Shown: in pieces, positions 18,278 to 27,107 of the stretch
How positions within the stretch are numbered: the first letter of the stretch is position 1
Layout of the letters: each line of letters opens with the position of its first letter
From: Thalassovita mangrovi
GTDB taxonomy: Bacteria > Pseudomonadota > Alphaproteobacteria > Rhodobacterales > Rhodobacteraceae
NCBI RefSeq assembly: GCF_009857745.1
Contig: NZ_WWEN01000003.1
Coordinates: 62,001-126,000, forward strand
Reading direction: 5' to 3'
DNA: 64,000 bases
The notes under the pieces: generated by a model
The model's input: the letters and a program-made list of their open reading frames with translations, nothing else
The model's database searches: none
Told to the model about the DNA's origin: nothing
Made by a program: the position numbers and the translations under genes

Positions 18278-18287
18278 TTATCTATGA
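18278..18287. promoter_or_regulatory. upstream BioR box before bioY
   Basis: TTATCTATGA matches TTATMKATAA in nine of ten positions. It lies 42 bases upstream of the second bioY box, centre to centre, about four helical turns. Confidence 0.7.
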
Positions 18288-18319
18288 ATGCAATCATGCG
18301 CCGCAACATGGAATCATTT

Positions 18320-18329
18320 TTATCTATAA
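18320..18329. promoter_or_regulatory. downstream BioR box before bioY
   Basis: TTATCTATAA is a full match to the BioR consensus, just upstream of the bioY SD (AAAGGAAC) and 13 bases before the ATG. Repressor here would block initiation or early elongation. Confidence 0.85.
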
Positions 18330-18342
18330 AAAGGAACGGGAC

Positions 18343-18927
18343 ATGACTTCCACCCCCACTTCTCAAACCGCCGCCCCCGGCGCAACGCGGACCGGACAGG
18401 CGCTGCGCGTCCTGGCGGGCGTCGCCCTGCTGACCGCCAGCGCCAAGATCCAGGTGCCGTTCTGGCCGGTGCCGATGACGCTGCAGATCGCCGCGATGAT
18501 GGTGCTGGCCGCCGCGTACGGGCTGCGGCTGGGCAGCGCGACGATGATCGCCTACCTGGCCGTCGGCGCGGCGGGTCTGCCGGTCTTCGCCGGTACGCCG
18601 GAAAAGGGCATCGGGCTGGCCTATATGCTGGGCGGCACCGGCGGGTATCTGGCCGGGTTCCTGGCCGCGACCGTGATCGTCGGCTTCGCCGCCGACCGGC
18701 TGGCGAAACTGGCGCTGTGGCCCGCGATGGCGATGGGACTGGTCGCGATCTATGCGCTTGGCCTCGGCTGGCTGGCGCAATTCGTGCCGGGCGACAAGCT
18801 GCTGGCCTATGGCTTCACCCCGTTCATCCTGGGCGACGCGGTGAAGATCACCATCGCCGCACTGCTGGTCTGGGCCGCGCCCAAGGCGCTGATGGTGAAG
18901 TTGCGGGGCGCCGGGCTGGATCGCTGA
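18343..18927 (+). CDS. bioY: biotin transporter substrate-binding subunit BioY
   Basis: A 194-aa membrane protein with six hydrophobic segments and the BioY motifs KIQVPFWPVPMTLQ and GGTGGYLAGF. BioY is the S component of an ECF biotin importer and can work alone or with bioMN, which are absent here. Two BioR boxes and a good SD precede it. Its location next to bioR makes this a small biotin-sensing unit. Confidence 0.95.
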   Translation: MTSTPTSQTAAPGATRTGQALRVLAGVALLTASAKIQVPFWPVPMTLQIAAMMVLAAAYGLRLGSATMIAYLAVGAAGLPVFAGTPEKGIGLAYMLGGTGGYLAGFLAATVIVGFAADRLAKLALWPAMAMGLVAIYALGLGWLAQFVPGDKLLAYGFTPFILGDAVKITIAALLVWAAPKALMVKLRGAGLDR

Positions 18928-18959
18928 TATCCGGCCCAGCCCTTCCCGGTTGAAACACC

Positions 18960-18987
18960 GCATGCACCGCGCGAACGCGGTGCATGC
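18960..18987. terminator. perfect 12-bp hairpin between convergent genes
   Basis: GCATGCACCGCG and CGCGGTGCATGC pair around CGAA. There is no T-run on either side, but its position between the bioY and DUF2798 stops suggests a bidirectional terminator. Confidence 0.6.
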
Positions 18988-19001
18988 CCTAGACGACAGC
19001 G

Positions 19002-19226
19002 TCAGCCCCGCCGCTTCGTCACGCGGACAGCAAGCGCGAAGGCCAGAGGCGAGACCCCCTGCGTCAAGATGAAGGCGATAGGCCAGGCCGTAATCGCCTG
19101 CCGGGGCCAGCCGGCCAGCCATTCCGCCGTCGGCCCGATGGCGATGAGGGACATGAAGCCAGACATGAGCACCGCCATCATGACGGTGATCAGGAGTTGC
19201 GCGACAATCAGCGTTTTTCGATCCAT
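19002..19226 (-). CDS. small DUF2798-type membrane protein
   Basis: A 74-aa protein with two transmembrane segments, [20 protein letters not shown] and a second around [19 protein letters not shown], separated by an amphipathic [10 protein letters not shown]. This matches the DUF2798 layout (MSG in helix 1, W-P in helix 2). I chose the ATG at 19226 with GGAAAG upstream; an extension to 19361 has no coding character. Function unknown. Confidence 0.75.
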   Translation of the reverse strand: MDRKTLIVAQLLITVMMAVLMSGFMSLIAIGPTAEWLAGWPRQAITAWPIAFILTQGVSPLAFALAVRVTKRRG

Positions 19227-19536
19227 TGAGATGCTTTCCGTAATTGCGGTCGGTCGGGGCAGTGTCGACTCCCCCGGCACCGACCATGTTTCAGGTCGAT
19301 GCCGCGGGTTCGCGCTTGGGCGCGACTGGATCTCTGACAGGCAGAGGGCCGGAATAACCAAACCGGCCTCGCAATCTTTTCGGCCCTTGGGAAATACGCC
19401 CGCGTCCCGCGCCGTGCAACCGCGAAAGGGGCCCGATCCGGCGTTTCAGGCTTACCCCGCGTCGGTTTGCGCCTTGAGCCGCGCGACCAAATCGTACAAA
19501 GACGGTGCAACTTATTTTCCGAAGGAGACCGAGACC
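19227..19536. other. 310-bp spacer between divergent genes, nothing further seen
   Basis: It must hold the promoters of the DUF2798 gene and dapD. I see no convincing ORF, palindrome longer than 8 bp or RNA structure. dapD has a clear GAAGGAGACC site at its right end. Confidence 0.6.
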
Positions 19537-20364
19537 ATGTCGAACGCCCAACTGGAGCAAGCGATCGAAGCCGCGTGGGACGCACGCGACACCATCACCC
19601 CGGCCACCACCGGCGAAACCCGCGAGGCCATCGAAGAGACGCTGAACGCGCTGGACAGCGGGACGCTGCGCGTCGCCGAGAAAATGGAAAACGGCGACTG
19701 GCACGTGAACCAGTGGGCCAAGAAGGCCGTTCTGCTGGGCTTCCGCCTGAAGGACATGGAAATCCAGGACGGCGGCCCGCAGGGTTCCGGCTGGTGGGAC
19801 AAGGTCGACAGCAAGTTCAAGGGCTGGGGCGAAAACCAGTGGAAGGCCGCGGGCTTCCGCGCCGTGCCGAACTGCGTCGTGCGCAAATCGGCCTTCATCG
19901 CGCCGGGCGTGGTGCTGATGCCGTCCTTCGTGAACCTCGGCGCCTACGTGGATGAAGGCACCATGGTCGACACCTGGGCCACGGTGGGCAGCTGCGCCCA
20001 GATCGGCAAGGGCGTGCACCTGTCGGGCGGCGTCGGCATCGGCGGCGTGCTGGAACCGATGCAGGCGGGCCCGACCATCATCGAGGACAACTGCTTCATC
20101 GGCGCCCGCTCGGAAGTGGTCGAAGGCGTGATCGTGCGCGAAGGCTCGGTGCTGGGCATGGGCGTGTTCATCGGCCAGTCGACCAAGATCGTCGACCGCG
20201 AAACCGGCGAAGTCATGTATGGCGAAGTACCGCCCTATTCGGTGGTCGTCGCCGGGTCGATGCCGTCGAAGAACGGCGTCAGCCTGTACTGCGCGGTGAT
20301 CGTGAAGCGGGTCGACGAACGGACCCGGTCGAAAACCGGCATCAACGAATTGCTGCGCGACTGA
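19537..20364 (+). CDS. dapD: 2,3,4,5-tetrahydropyridine-2,6-dicarboxylate N-succinyltransferase
   Basis: A 275-aa left-handed beta-helix acyltransferase with hexapeptide repeats from about residue 105 to 235 ([31 protein letters not shown]). An N-terminal helical domain precedes it. It succinylates tetrahydrodipicolinate in the lysine/diaminopimelate pathway; dapE, a later step, lies at 25528. The start ATG at 19537 follows GAAGGAGACC. A terminator follows at 20389. Confidence 0.97.
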   Translation: MSNAQLEQAIEAAWDARDTITPATTGETREAIEETLNALDSGTLRVAEKMENGDWHVNQWAKKAVLLGFRLKDMEIQDGGPQGSGWWDKVDSKFKGWGENQWKAAGFRAVPNCVVRKSAFIAPGVVLMPSFVNLGAYVDEGTMVDTWATVGSCAQIGKGVHLSGGVGIGGVLEPMQAGPTIIEDNCFIGARSEVVEGVIVREGSVLGMGVFIGQSTKIVDRETGEVMYGEVPPYSVVVAGSMPSKNGVSLYCAVIVKRVDERTRSKTGINELLRD

Positions 20365-20388
20365 TCGCAGCCAAATCGCGAATTTCGG

Positions 20389-20416
20389 AAAGGGCGGCCT
20401 GCGGGGCCGCCCTTTG
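20389..20416 (+). terminator. terminator after dapD
   Basis: AAAGGGCGGCC pairs perfectly with GGCCGCCCTTT over a 5-nt loop (TGCGG). The 3' A/T pairs supply a short T-run. Confidence 0.8.
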
Positions 20417-20433
20417 CATTTGCAGCATCCCCC

Positions 20434-20439
20434 TTGACA
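20434..20439 (+). promoter_or_regulatory. consensus -35 element (TTGACA) before the SulP gene
   Basis: A perfect TTGACA lies just after the dapD terminator. The best -10 at 17-nt spacing is weak (AATTTC), and TCTATG at 21-nt spacing is alternative, so the promoter is only probable. Confidence 0.4.
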
Positions 20440-20559
20440 TTTCGCAGCGCGGAAGAAATTTCTATGCATGCGACCCGAGGCCCTTTGCCCGGCGCATCCT
20501 GTCCGAAGGCCGCGTTCCATTCCTTACCGCCGTCCACCACGGCAGATCGCGACATTCCG

Positions 20560-21822
20560 ATGAAACCCAAACTGCTCACCACGCTGCAGACCTATAACCG
20601 TTCCCTGTTCCTGTCCGACCTCTTCGCCGGGATCAGCGTTGCCATGGTGGCGCTGCCGCTGAGCATCGCCATCGCCATCGCGTCCGGCGCGGGGCCGGAA
20701 AAGGGGCTGATCACCGCCATCGTCGCGGGGTTCCTGATTTCCGCCCTGGGCGGCAGCCGGGTGCAGATCGGCGGCCCGACCGGGGCCTTCATCGTGGTGG
20801 TCTTCGGGGTGATCGCCGAACATGGCTATGACGGGTTGGTGCTGGCCACCTTCATGGCGGGGATCATCCTGCTGATCGCCGGGTTCCTGCGGCTGGGCAA
20901 CCTGATCCGCCATGTGCCCGAACCGGTGATCGACGGCTTCACCATCGGTATCGCGGTGATCATCGCCACCAGCCAGTTGAAGGACCTGCTGGGCCTGCCG
21001 CTGGACAAGGTGCCGGCCGATTTCATCGCCAAGCTGGAAACCCTGTGGGGCGCGCGCGACGGTCTGAACCTGGCCGCGCTGCTGATCGGGCTGGTGACGA
21101 TGATCCTGATCGTGACCCTGCGCCGGATGGCGCCGCGCTTCCCGGGGCTGATCCTGGCGGTGGCGGCAACCTCGGCCGTGGTGGCGCTTGCGCAGCTGCC
21201 GGTCGACACGATCTTCAGCCGCTACGGCGCTTTGCCCAGCACCCTGCCGATGCCGGCCCCGCCCGATCTCAGCGCCGCGCGGATCGCCGAATTGCTGCCC
21301 TCAGCCTTCGTCATCGCCTTCCTCGCCGGGGTGGAATCGCTGCTGTCGGCGATCGTCGCCGACCGGATGAGCGGCGGCAAACACCGGCCCAACGCCGAAG
21401 TGCTGGCACAGGGCTGGGCCAACATCGGATCGTCGCTGTTCACCGGCATGCCCGCGACCGGCGCCATCGCCCGCACCGCCACCAATGTGAACGCGGGCGG
21501 CAAGACGCCGGTGGCCGGGCTGATCCATGCGCTGACCATCCTGGTGGTGATGATGGTCGCCGCGCCGCTGGCCGGGTACCTGGTGATGCCGGCACTGGCC
21601 GGGCTGCTGATGATAACCGCCTGGAACATGAGCGAGCCGCATAAATGGCATAACTACCTGTCGATGCGACGTTCCGATCAGTTGCTGCTGGTGCTGACCC
21701 TGGTGCTGACCGTGCTGGCCGACCTGACCGTGGCGATCGGGGTGGGCGTGGCGCTTGGCCTGGCGCTGCGGCTGCGCCGCCGCGAGGTGCAGCCGCCCGA
21801 ATGGACGCCGCCGGAACGCTGA
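20560..21822 (+). CDS. SulP-family anion transporter lacking a STAS domain
   Basis: A 420-aa polytopic membrane protein with the SulP core: LFAGISVAMVALPLSIAIAI, the GSRVQIGGPTGAFIVVVFGV segment, and VESLLSAIVADRMSGGKHRP near the C-terminal half. It ends soon after the last helix (LRLRRREVQPPEW), so the usual C-terminal STAS domain is absent. Substrates of the family include sulfate, bicarbonate and dicarboxylates. The start is uncertain: ATG 20560 gives the best N-terminus but has no SD, and ATG 20464 is the alternative. Confidence 0.85.
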   Translation: MKPKLLTTLQTYNRSLFLSDLFAGISVAMVALPLSIAIAIASGAGPEKGLITAIVAGFLISALGGSRVQIGGPTGAFIVVVFGVIAEHGYDGLVLATFMAGIILLIAGFLRLGNLIRHVPEPVIDGFTIGIAVIIATSQLKDLLGLPLDKVPADFIAKLETLWGARDGLNLAALLIGLVTMILIVTLRRMAPRFPGLILAVAATSAVVALAQLPVDTIFSRYGALPSTLPMPAPPDLSAARIAELLPSAFVIAFLAGVESLLSAIVADRMSGGKHRPNAEVLAQGWANIGSSLFTGMPATGAIARTATNVNAGGKTPVAGLIHALTILVVMMVAAPLAGYLVMPALAGLLMITAWNMSEPHKWHNYLSMRRSDQLLLVLTLVLTVLADLTVAIGVGVALGLALRLRRREVQPPEWTPPER

Positions 21823-21901
21823 GGCGTTAAATCCAAAGCGCCGCGGCGCGATTTGCGCGAGTGGTCTTGATCGCGCGCGCGGCCCGGCGTATTGGCGAAG
21901 A

Positions 21902-22243
21902 ATGAGCGAGAAAAAGCAAAAGAAACCGTCCCGGCAGCAGGTTTACACCCTGCTGGTACAGGTCGGCCGCAAAGACGGCGACGGGCTGCCCGAGGGCGCG
22001 ACCGGCGCGGCGCTGATGGTCTATTCCAGCGGCGTGGACGAAGCCGAGGCGGTGCGCGAAACCGTCGCCATCCTGAAACAGGCCGACATGGCGCCGCTGG
22101 ACGTGACCGGCTACGGCACGCTGGACGAACGGCTGGAACAGGGCCACGACATCAACGCCGAGGAACGCGAACTGATGGACCGGGCGCTGGCGGAAAACGC
22201 GGTGATCGTGGCGCAGATGACGCCGTTTTTCGAAGACGAGTGA
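21902..22243 (+). CDS. small acidic cytosolic protein of unknown function
   Basis: A 113-aa protein with a basic start (MSEKKQKKPSRQQ), then an alpha/beta pattern: TLLVQVGRKDGDGLPEGATG, LMVYSSGVDEAEAVRETVAI and DVTGYGTLDERL, with an acidic end. I chose ATG 21902 because the preceding residues are antisense-like. No membrane segment or metal motif is seen. It looks like a conserved single-domain alphaproteobacterial protein; I do not recognise the family. Confidence 0.7.
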   Translation: MSEKKQKKPSRQQVYTLLVQVGRKDGDGLPEGATGAALMVYSSGVDEAEAVRETVAILKQADMAPLDVTGYGTLDERLEQGHDINAEERELMDRALAENAVIVAQMTPFFEDE

Positions 22244-22344
22244 GAGTGATTTTAGACAGGTGTTTGTCTAGCTGAGCGATACGAGAAACGACCGACGCAA
22301 GCGACGCGCTCAAATCAGATGCTCCGCCCGGCTGAAGGCTGGGC

Positions 22345-22374
22345 AGCCCCCGACCGCCCCCATGGGCGGGGGCT
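22345..22374. terminator. hairpin between convergent genes
   Basis: AGCCCCCG and CGGGGGCT form an 8-bp stem with an internal CCC/GGG pairing, between the small acidic protein gene and the convergent Hint gene. A second small hairpin, TAGACA/TGTCTA, lies at 22253-22270. Confidence 0.55.
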
Positions 22375-22449
22375 TCACCCCCACCCGCGGCCGGGGGATG
22401 CCCTTAGCGATCTTATTTGCTTGTCTGCCGCATTTCCCGGAACCACGCC

Positions 22450-23544
22450 TCACGCCGCCCGCAGATCGGCCAGCGTGTTGGCTTCGAAATGATCCAGCAC
22501 CGGGAAGGCGGGCGCGGCATGTTCGGGCAGGCGCGACCGGTCGCACCCGGCCAGAAGGCTGGCCCCGATCACATCGCGATTGCGCCGCAGCCGCCCCATG
22601 AACAGCGTTTCCAACGGCGCGCCCGCGGCCAGAACCGGTTCGTTGCCGGGCAGCAGGACCTGGTAATAGCTCGCCGTTTCCGCCTTGTCGTGACGGATCG
22701 CCGACACGCCGTTGACCAGATGCCCGGCGGGCACCAGCACGTTTTGTTTGCCGAACAGGTATTCCACCGCCGATCCCCCGATCCGCAGCCGCTGTTCTGC
22801 CCCCACGACGATATCCTGCTGCAGCCCGAAATAGGGCGCGCGCAGGCGTACCGGGCTGAACGATCCGCGCGCGGGTACCGTGCGCCGGATCACCGCCAGC
22901 ACCGGCTGCGCGCCATGGCCCGGCGAGCGGATCAGATCGCCGCGCCGGATCTGGCTCGCCCGGCGATATCCCTGCGCCGTCAGCACCGGAACCGACCCCG
23001 ACAATCCCGGCATCGGCCCGACCGGTTCGATTTCGGTGGAAATGGCAAAGAAGGTCACGCCGCGATCCATCTGCCGCTGCAGCGGGTCCAGCGTCATCAC
23101 CCGCAGGTCCGACAGCAAGAGCGGCTTGGGATCGCGCAGTTCCTGCACGAACACCTGGCCCGAGGCGATCCGTTCCACCGCCAGCCGCCCCCAGCGCGCA
23201 GGCGCATCCCAGGAATAGGTCACCCGCAGGGTTTCGGTTTGCGACACCGCCCCGTGTTTCAGCACGGTGTGGAACACGTCCTTGCCCTGCGCCACCACCA
23301 GGACGATCCCGCCCGAGGGCAATTCCTGCACCGACAGGCTGCTGACCCAGGGGTGATCGCGGTGATAGCCGATCAGATTGCGCGGCCGCCCGTCGCCGGG
23401 CAGCTTGGTTTCGAACAGGATGCTGCCACGGGTCAGCAGGCTGTTCGGGGTCAGGTCCTGCCGCGCCGGGCCGCCATTACCGCCGTCGATCCCACCGAGG
23501 TCGAAAATCTGCCGGTCCTGATCTGACAGCGCGATCCAACTCAT
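22450..23544 (-). CDS. Hint-domain protein with apparently degenerate active site
   Basis: A 364-aa protein with a C-terminal Hint_2-like module (about residues 180-320): GYRRASQIRRGDLIRS, EYLFGKQNVLVPAGHLVNG and PLETLFMGRL. The usual first cysteine of the CFxAGT block is replaced (GLSGSVPVLT), and the SPxHRVLV histidine is also gone (VGAEQRLRI), so self-cleavage is unlikely. The N-terminal 170 residues look like a beta-rich domain (LSVQELPSGGIVLVVAQGKD). Its ATG directly abuts the stop of the upstream Hint gene, so the two are cotranscribed. Confidence 0.8.
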   Translation of the reverse strand: MSWIALSDQDRQIFDLGGIDGGNGGPARQDLTPNSLLTRGSILFETKLPGDGRPRNLIGYHRDHPWVSSLSVQELPSGGIVLVVAQGKDVFHTVLKHGAVSQTETLRVTYSWDAPARWGRLAVERIASGQVFVQELRDPKPLLLSDLRVMTLDPLQRQMDRGVTFFAISTEIEPVGPMPGLSGSVPVLTAQGYRRASQIRRGDLIRSPGHGAQPVLAVIRRTVPARGSFSPVRLRAPYFGLQQDIVVGAEQRLRIGGSAVEYLFGKQNVLVPAGHLVNGVSAIRHDKAETASYYQVLLPGNEPVLAAGAPLETLFMGRLRRNRDVIGASLLAGCDRSRLPEHAAPAFPVLDHFEANTLADLRAA

Positions 23545-25236
23545 TCAGGCCACCTCGAGTCCCCGGCTGATCAGCCGGGCCTCGTATCCGCGCAGAGTGC
23601 GCCGCGCCGCCGGGCCATAACCTTCGCCGCTTTCGGGGTCGAGTTCGGGGAACAACTCGCAAATCTCGGCCATGGTTTCGCGTTCGAAACTGTCGCACAT
23701 CTGCGGCCCCGGCAGGAAGCTTTCGGTTTCCAGCCCCTCGGACCAGATGATCTGGTGCTCGTCGAACATCACGTGGACATAGGTCACGCTGTCGCCCTCG
23801 ATCTGCTGCACCGAATGGCCGTTGACCAGTTCGCGGGCGGCGACCAGAACCTCGGGCGTGCCGAACAGAAGGTCGCTCAGGCTGTCGCGCACCAGCACCC
23901 GGTGCAGCGGCGACACCCACAATTCGCGGTGATTGCCGAAGGTCTTCTTGGCGATGCGGATCGGGGCGTAATCGCCCGTGGCCGCGACCTCGCGCGATCC
24001 GATCCAGCTGACCGGCTGCGGCCCGTTATCCTTGGTCAGCACCAGATCGCCGGGCTGCAAGGATTCGACCGGCACCGCCCCGTCAGGGGTGCGGATGCGG
24101 GTGCCTGCCACGAAACAGGGCACCTGATTGATGGTGACGAAGGCGGTGTCGGACACGCCGGTATCCGATTCCACCGTGTAGGAGAAGATTGCGCTTTCCT
24201 CGTCGCCATCGGCGATCACCGTGATGGTGCCGTCGGCATTGACCTGCAATTGCTGCCCGGTCGACAGGGTCACCACCGAACCGGCCGAAACCGCCTGCCC
24301 ATTGATATGGGTCAGGGTCAGGCTGCTGCCCGCCGGGCCGTTGTCATTCGCCATGACATCGACCGTCTTGCTGCCGCCGGGGGCGACATCCACCACGTCA
24401 TCGCCCGCGATCAGCGCGGTCTGAATGCTGCCGCCCGCGATCAGCAGGTTGGAATCGTAGGACGAATCCGACACGTCGGCGATGCCGATCCGGATCGAAT
24501 TCACCTCGCCCGGATTGACCGACATGGTCAGGGTCATGGTGGCGGTGAACCCGTCCATTTCCGTGTTGTATTCGTCGTTCAGGTTGGAAATGAACAGGCT
24601 TTGGTTATTGCCGCTGTTGATGTTGGCGGGGTCGATATCGCCGTCGCCGATGCCAAGTTCGACGAATTCGTCGTTCACCCAGACGCCGATGAAATCCTGG
24701 TACAGGCTGTCGGTATATTCGGGGTATTCCTCGGACGAAAACACGAACTGGATCGTCATCGTATCGCCATCGGGGATGAATTCGACGTCGAGGAAAGACG
24801 CGTCATAGGTATTGGTGCCGGCGGCCGCGTTAAAATCGGCGTTATTATTGATGCCGCTGGTATTGGTCGAGGTGTTGCTGGCCTGGTTGGTGTCGGTGTT
24901 GGTATTGCCCCAGTTGCCGCCATTGCCGTTGCCGTTATTGCCCCAGCTGTTGTTATTGCCGTTATTGCCCCAGCCGTTCCACCCGTTCCAGCCGCCCCAA
25001 TTGCTATCGCTGCTGCCATTGGTGAAATCGCTGGCATGACCGGTGGACAGGATCACCCCGGTATCGCCGGGGGTGACATCCGGTGCGATGCTGTCGCCGT
25101 CGGAATAGATGCCCGACGACTGGTTGTCGCCGGAATAGCTGGCACTGACGACGGTGACGCCCGCGCCGAAGATTTCCTCCGCCATCTCGACGGCGGACGC
25201 ACTGGTATCGATCGTTAGTTCCTGCGCCGTTGGCAT
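23545..25236 (-). CDS. large choice-of-anchor-L / Ig-like / Hint protein with N-G-W-rich insert
   Basis: A 563-aa secreted-type protein. Residues about 15-275 form a choice-of-anchor L domain (TIQFVFSSEEYPEYTDSLYQ, FIGVWVNDEFVELG). It is interrupted at about 78-140 by an Asn/Gly/Trp/Thr-rich tract. Residues 280-370 resemble an Ig/cadherin-like module (VMANDNGPAGSSLTLTHING). From Cys374 there is an intact Hint module: CFVAGTRIRTPDG, SPLHRVLVRD and FDEHQIIWSEG. There is no N-terminal signal peptide, so type I export is likely. The start could be ATG 25236 or 25248. Confidence 0.85.
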   Translation of the reverse strand: MPTAQELTIDTSASAVEMAEEIFGAGVTVVSASYSGDNQSSGIYSDGDSIAPDVTPGDTGVILSTGHASDFTNGSSDSNWGGWNGWNGWGNNGNNNSWGNNGNGNGGNWGNTNTDTNQASNTSTNTSGINNNADFNAAAGTNTYDASFLDVEFIPDGDTMTIQFVFSSEEYPEYTDSLYQDFIGVWVNDEFVELGIGDGDIDPANINSGNNQSLFISNLNDEYNTEMDGFTATMTLTMSVNPGEVNSIRIGIADVSDSSYDSNLLIAGGSIQTALIAGDDVVDVAPGGSKTVDVMANDNGPAGSSLTLTHINGQAVSAGSVVTLSTGQQLQVNADGTITVIADGDEESAIFSYTVESDTGVSDTAFVTINQVPCFVAGTRIRTPDGAVPVESLQPGDLVLTKDNGPQPVSWIGSREVAATGDYAPIRIAKKTFGNHRELWVSPLHRVLVRDSLSDLLFGTPEVLVAARELVNGHSVQQIEGDSVTYVHVMFDEHQIIWSEGLETESFLPGPQMCDSFERETMAEICELFPELDPESGEGYGPAARRTLRGYEARLISRGLEVA

Positions 25237-25527
25237 GCTCTGCCCCATTCCTCTTGCGGCAGCGCACATTGACGGCAGCAAACCGGCGATACCGGTTCGT
25301 TTTCCTTGAAATCTGCTCGTCCGGGCCTTTTGGCCTTCGGTTTTTGCGCCCTGCCTCGGGTCATTTTCCTGCAGGAATACACCCGAAAGTATATGTTTGT
25401 TAAGTGCTTGTTGGCTTCCGGTCCTGCGCTTCTGCGCGACAGATGCAATCGGGTAACAGCTGCGCCTCGCGCCAATTGCGGTTTGCCCCGTTTCACGCTA
25501 CCCCAACCCCAAGCAAGGGAGCCCGCC

Positions 25528-26688
25528 ATGACCCAGAACCATCCGTCGCCCATCGATCCGGCCAAACTGACCGCCGACCTGATCCGCTGTCCTTCGGTCA
25601 CCCCCGAAGAAGGCGGCGCGCTGCAGCTGCTGCAGGCGCTGCTGGAAGACGCCGGTTTCGCCTGCACCCGGGTGGACCGCAACGGCACCCCGAACCTGTT
25701 CGCCCGCTGGGGCGACAAGGGGCACGCGAAAAGCTTCGGCTTCAACGGCCATACCGACGTGGTGCCTGTGGGGGACGAAGCGGCCTGGACCGTCGGCCCG
25801 TTCAGCGCCACCGAAAAGGACGGCATGATCTGGGGCCGGGGCGCAACCGACATGAAATCGGGCGTCGCGGCCTTCGCCGCGGCGGCGGTTGATTTCGTCC
25901 GCCAAACCCCGCCCGAGGGCGCCGTCATCCTGACCATCACCGGCGATGAGGAAGGCGATGCGCTGGACGGCACCACCGCCCTGCTGGACTGGATGGCGGA
26001 TGAGGGCGAGGCGATGTCGGTCTGCCTGGTCGGCGAACCCACCTGCCCCAACGAGATGGGCGAGATGATCAAGATCGGCCGGCGCGGATCGATGACCGTG
26101 TGGTTCAGCTTTACCGGCGTGCAGGGCCATTCCGCCTATCCGCACCGCGCCAACAACCCGCTGCCTGCGATGGCGCGGCTGATGGACCGGCTGTCGTCGC
26201 ATGTGCTGGACGAAGGCACCGATCATTTCGATCCCTCGACGCTGGCGGTGGTGACGATGGATACCGGAAACCCGGCCACCAACGTGATCCCGGCGCGCAG
26301 CAAGGCGACGGTGAACATCCGCTTCAACGACGCCCATTCCAGCGACAGCCTGACCCATTGGCTGCAGCAGGAAGCGAACCGGATCACCAAGGAAACCGGG
26401 ATCGAGGTGGACATGGAAATCAAGGTGTCGGGCGAAAGCTTCCTGACCCCGCCGGGGCCGCTGTCGGACCTGGTCGCGAAATCGGTCGAGGCCGAAACCG
26501 GCACCATCCCGGAACTGTCCACCTCGGGCGGCACCTCGGATGCGCGGTTCGTCAAGGATCACTGTCCGGTGGTGGAATTCGGGCTGGTGGGCAAGACCAT
26601 GCACCAGGTCGACGAACGGGTGCCGGTGGACCAGATTCACCAGCTCAAAGCGATCTATACCCGCATCCTGTCGGATTATTTCGGATGA
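25528..26688 (+). CDS. dapE: succinyl-diaminopimelate desuccinylase
   Basis: A 386-aa M20 metallopeptidase. The zinc motifs are [12 protein letters not shown] and [13 protein letters not shown], with [15 protein letters not shown] and [14 protein letters not shown] typical of DapE. It produces LL-diaminopimelate for lysine and peptidoglycan. The ATG at 25528 follows AAGGGAG. It overlaps a GNAT gene by 4 bp (ATGA), which in turn overlaps a DUF2064 gene (GTGA). Confidence 0.96.
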   Translation: MTQNHPSPIDPAKLTADLIRCPSVTPEEGGALQLLQALLEDAGFACTRVDRNGTPNLFARWGDKGHAKSFGFNGHTDVVPVGDEAAWTVGPFSATEKDGMIWGRGATDMKSGVAAFAAAAVDFVRQTPPEGAVILTITGDEEGDALDGTTALLDWMADEGEAMSVCLVGEPTCPNEMGEMIKIGRRGSMTVWFSFTGVQGHSAYPHRANNPLPAMARLMDRLSSHVLDEGTDHFDPSTLAVVTMDTGNPATNVIPARSKATVNIRFNDAHSSDSLTHWLQQEANRITKETGIEVDMEIKVSGESFLTPPGPLSDLVAKSVEAETGTIPELSTSGGTSDARFVKDHCPVVEFGLVGKTMHQVDERVPVDQIHQLKAIYTRILSDYFG

Positions 26689-27107
26689 GCTGGGACATCT
26701 CGGAAAGCCCCGACCTGGCCGCCTGCCACGCGCTGCGGCGGGAGGTGTTCATCGAGGAACAGGGGATCGCCGAACCCGACGAATGGGACGATCTGGACGA
26801 TCAGGCGGTGCATCTGCTGGCCACGATCGACGGCGTGCCGGTGGGCACCGCGCGGCTGCTGACCGACGGCAGCACCGGCAAGATCGGCCGCATCTGCGTG
26901 GTGAAATCGCAGCGCGGTACCGGGCTCGGCGCGGCGCTGGTGCGGGAAGGGATCGACCGCCTGTCGGCGATGGAGGGGATCGAAACGATCCGGCTCGGCG
27001 CGCAGCAATACGCGATCGGGTTTTACGAAAAGCTGGGTTTCGCGGTCTGCGGCCCGGTCTATGACGATGCCGGCATTCCCCATAGTGACATGGAACGCCC
27101 GGTGTGA
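26685..27107 (+). CDS. GNAT-family N-acetyltransferase (ElaA-like)
   Basis: A 140-aa acetyltransferase with the acetyl-CoA loop in [20 protein letters not shown] and the N-terminal [20 protein letters not shown] typical of the ElaA/YjdJ-like group. [13 protein letters not shown] is the usual C-terminal motif. It is coupled to dapE by an ATGA overlap. The substrate is unknown. Confidence 0.88.
   Translation: MSWDISESPDLAACHALRREVFIEEQGIAEPDEWDDLDDQAVHLLATIDGVPVGTARLLTDGSTGKIGRICVVKSQRGTGLGAALVREGIDRLSAMEGIETIRLGAQQYAIGFYEKLGFAVCGPVYDDAGIPHSDMERPV

Noticed and set aside
18960-18987. Perfect 12-bp inverted repeat as phage attachment site or transposon end
   Set aside because: No integrase or transposase nearby; it sits between convergent stops, where a terminator is expected.
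24815-25003. CRISPR-like or microsatellite array
   Set aside because: The periodicity is in codons for Asn, Gly and Trp inside an open frame; no equal repeats with unique spacers.
23755-25218. 487-aa plus-strand frame opposite the Hint gene, with long hydrophobic runs
   Set aside because: The apparent hydrophobic repeats are the complement of the Asn/Gly/Trp tract; the minus strand has intact domains.
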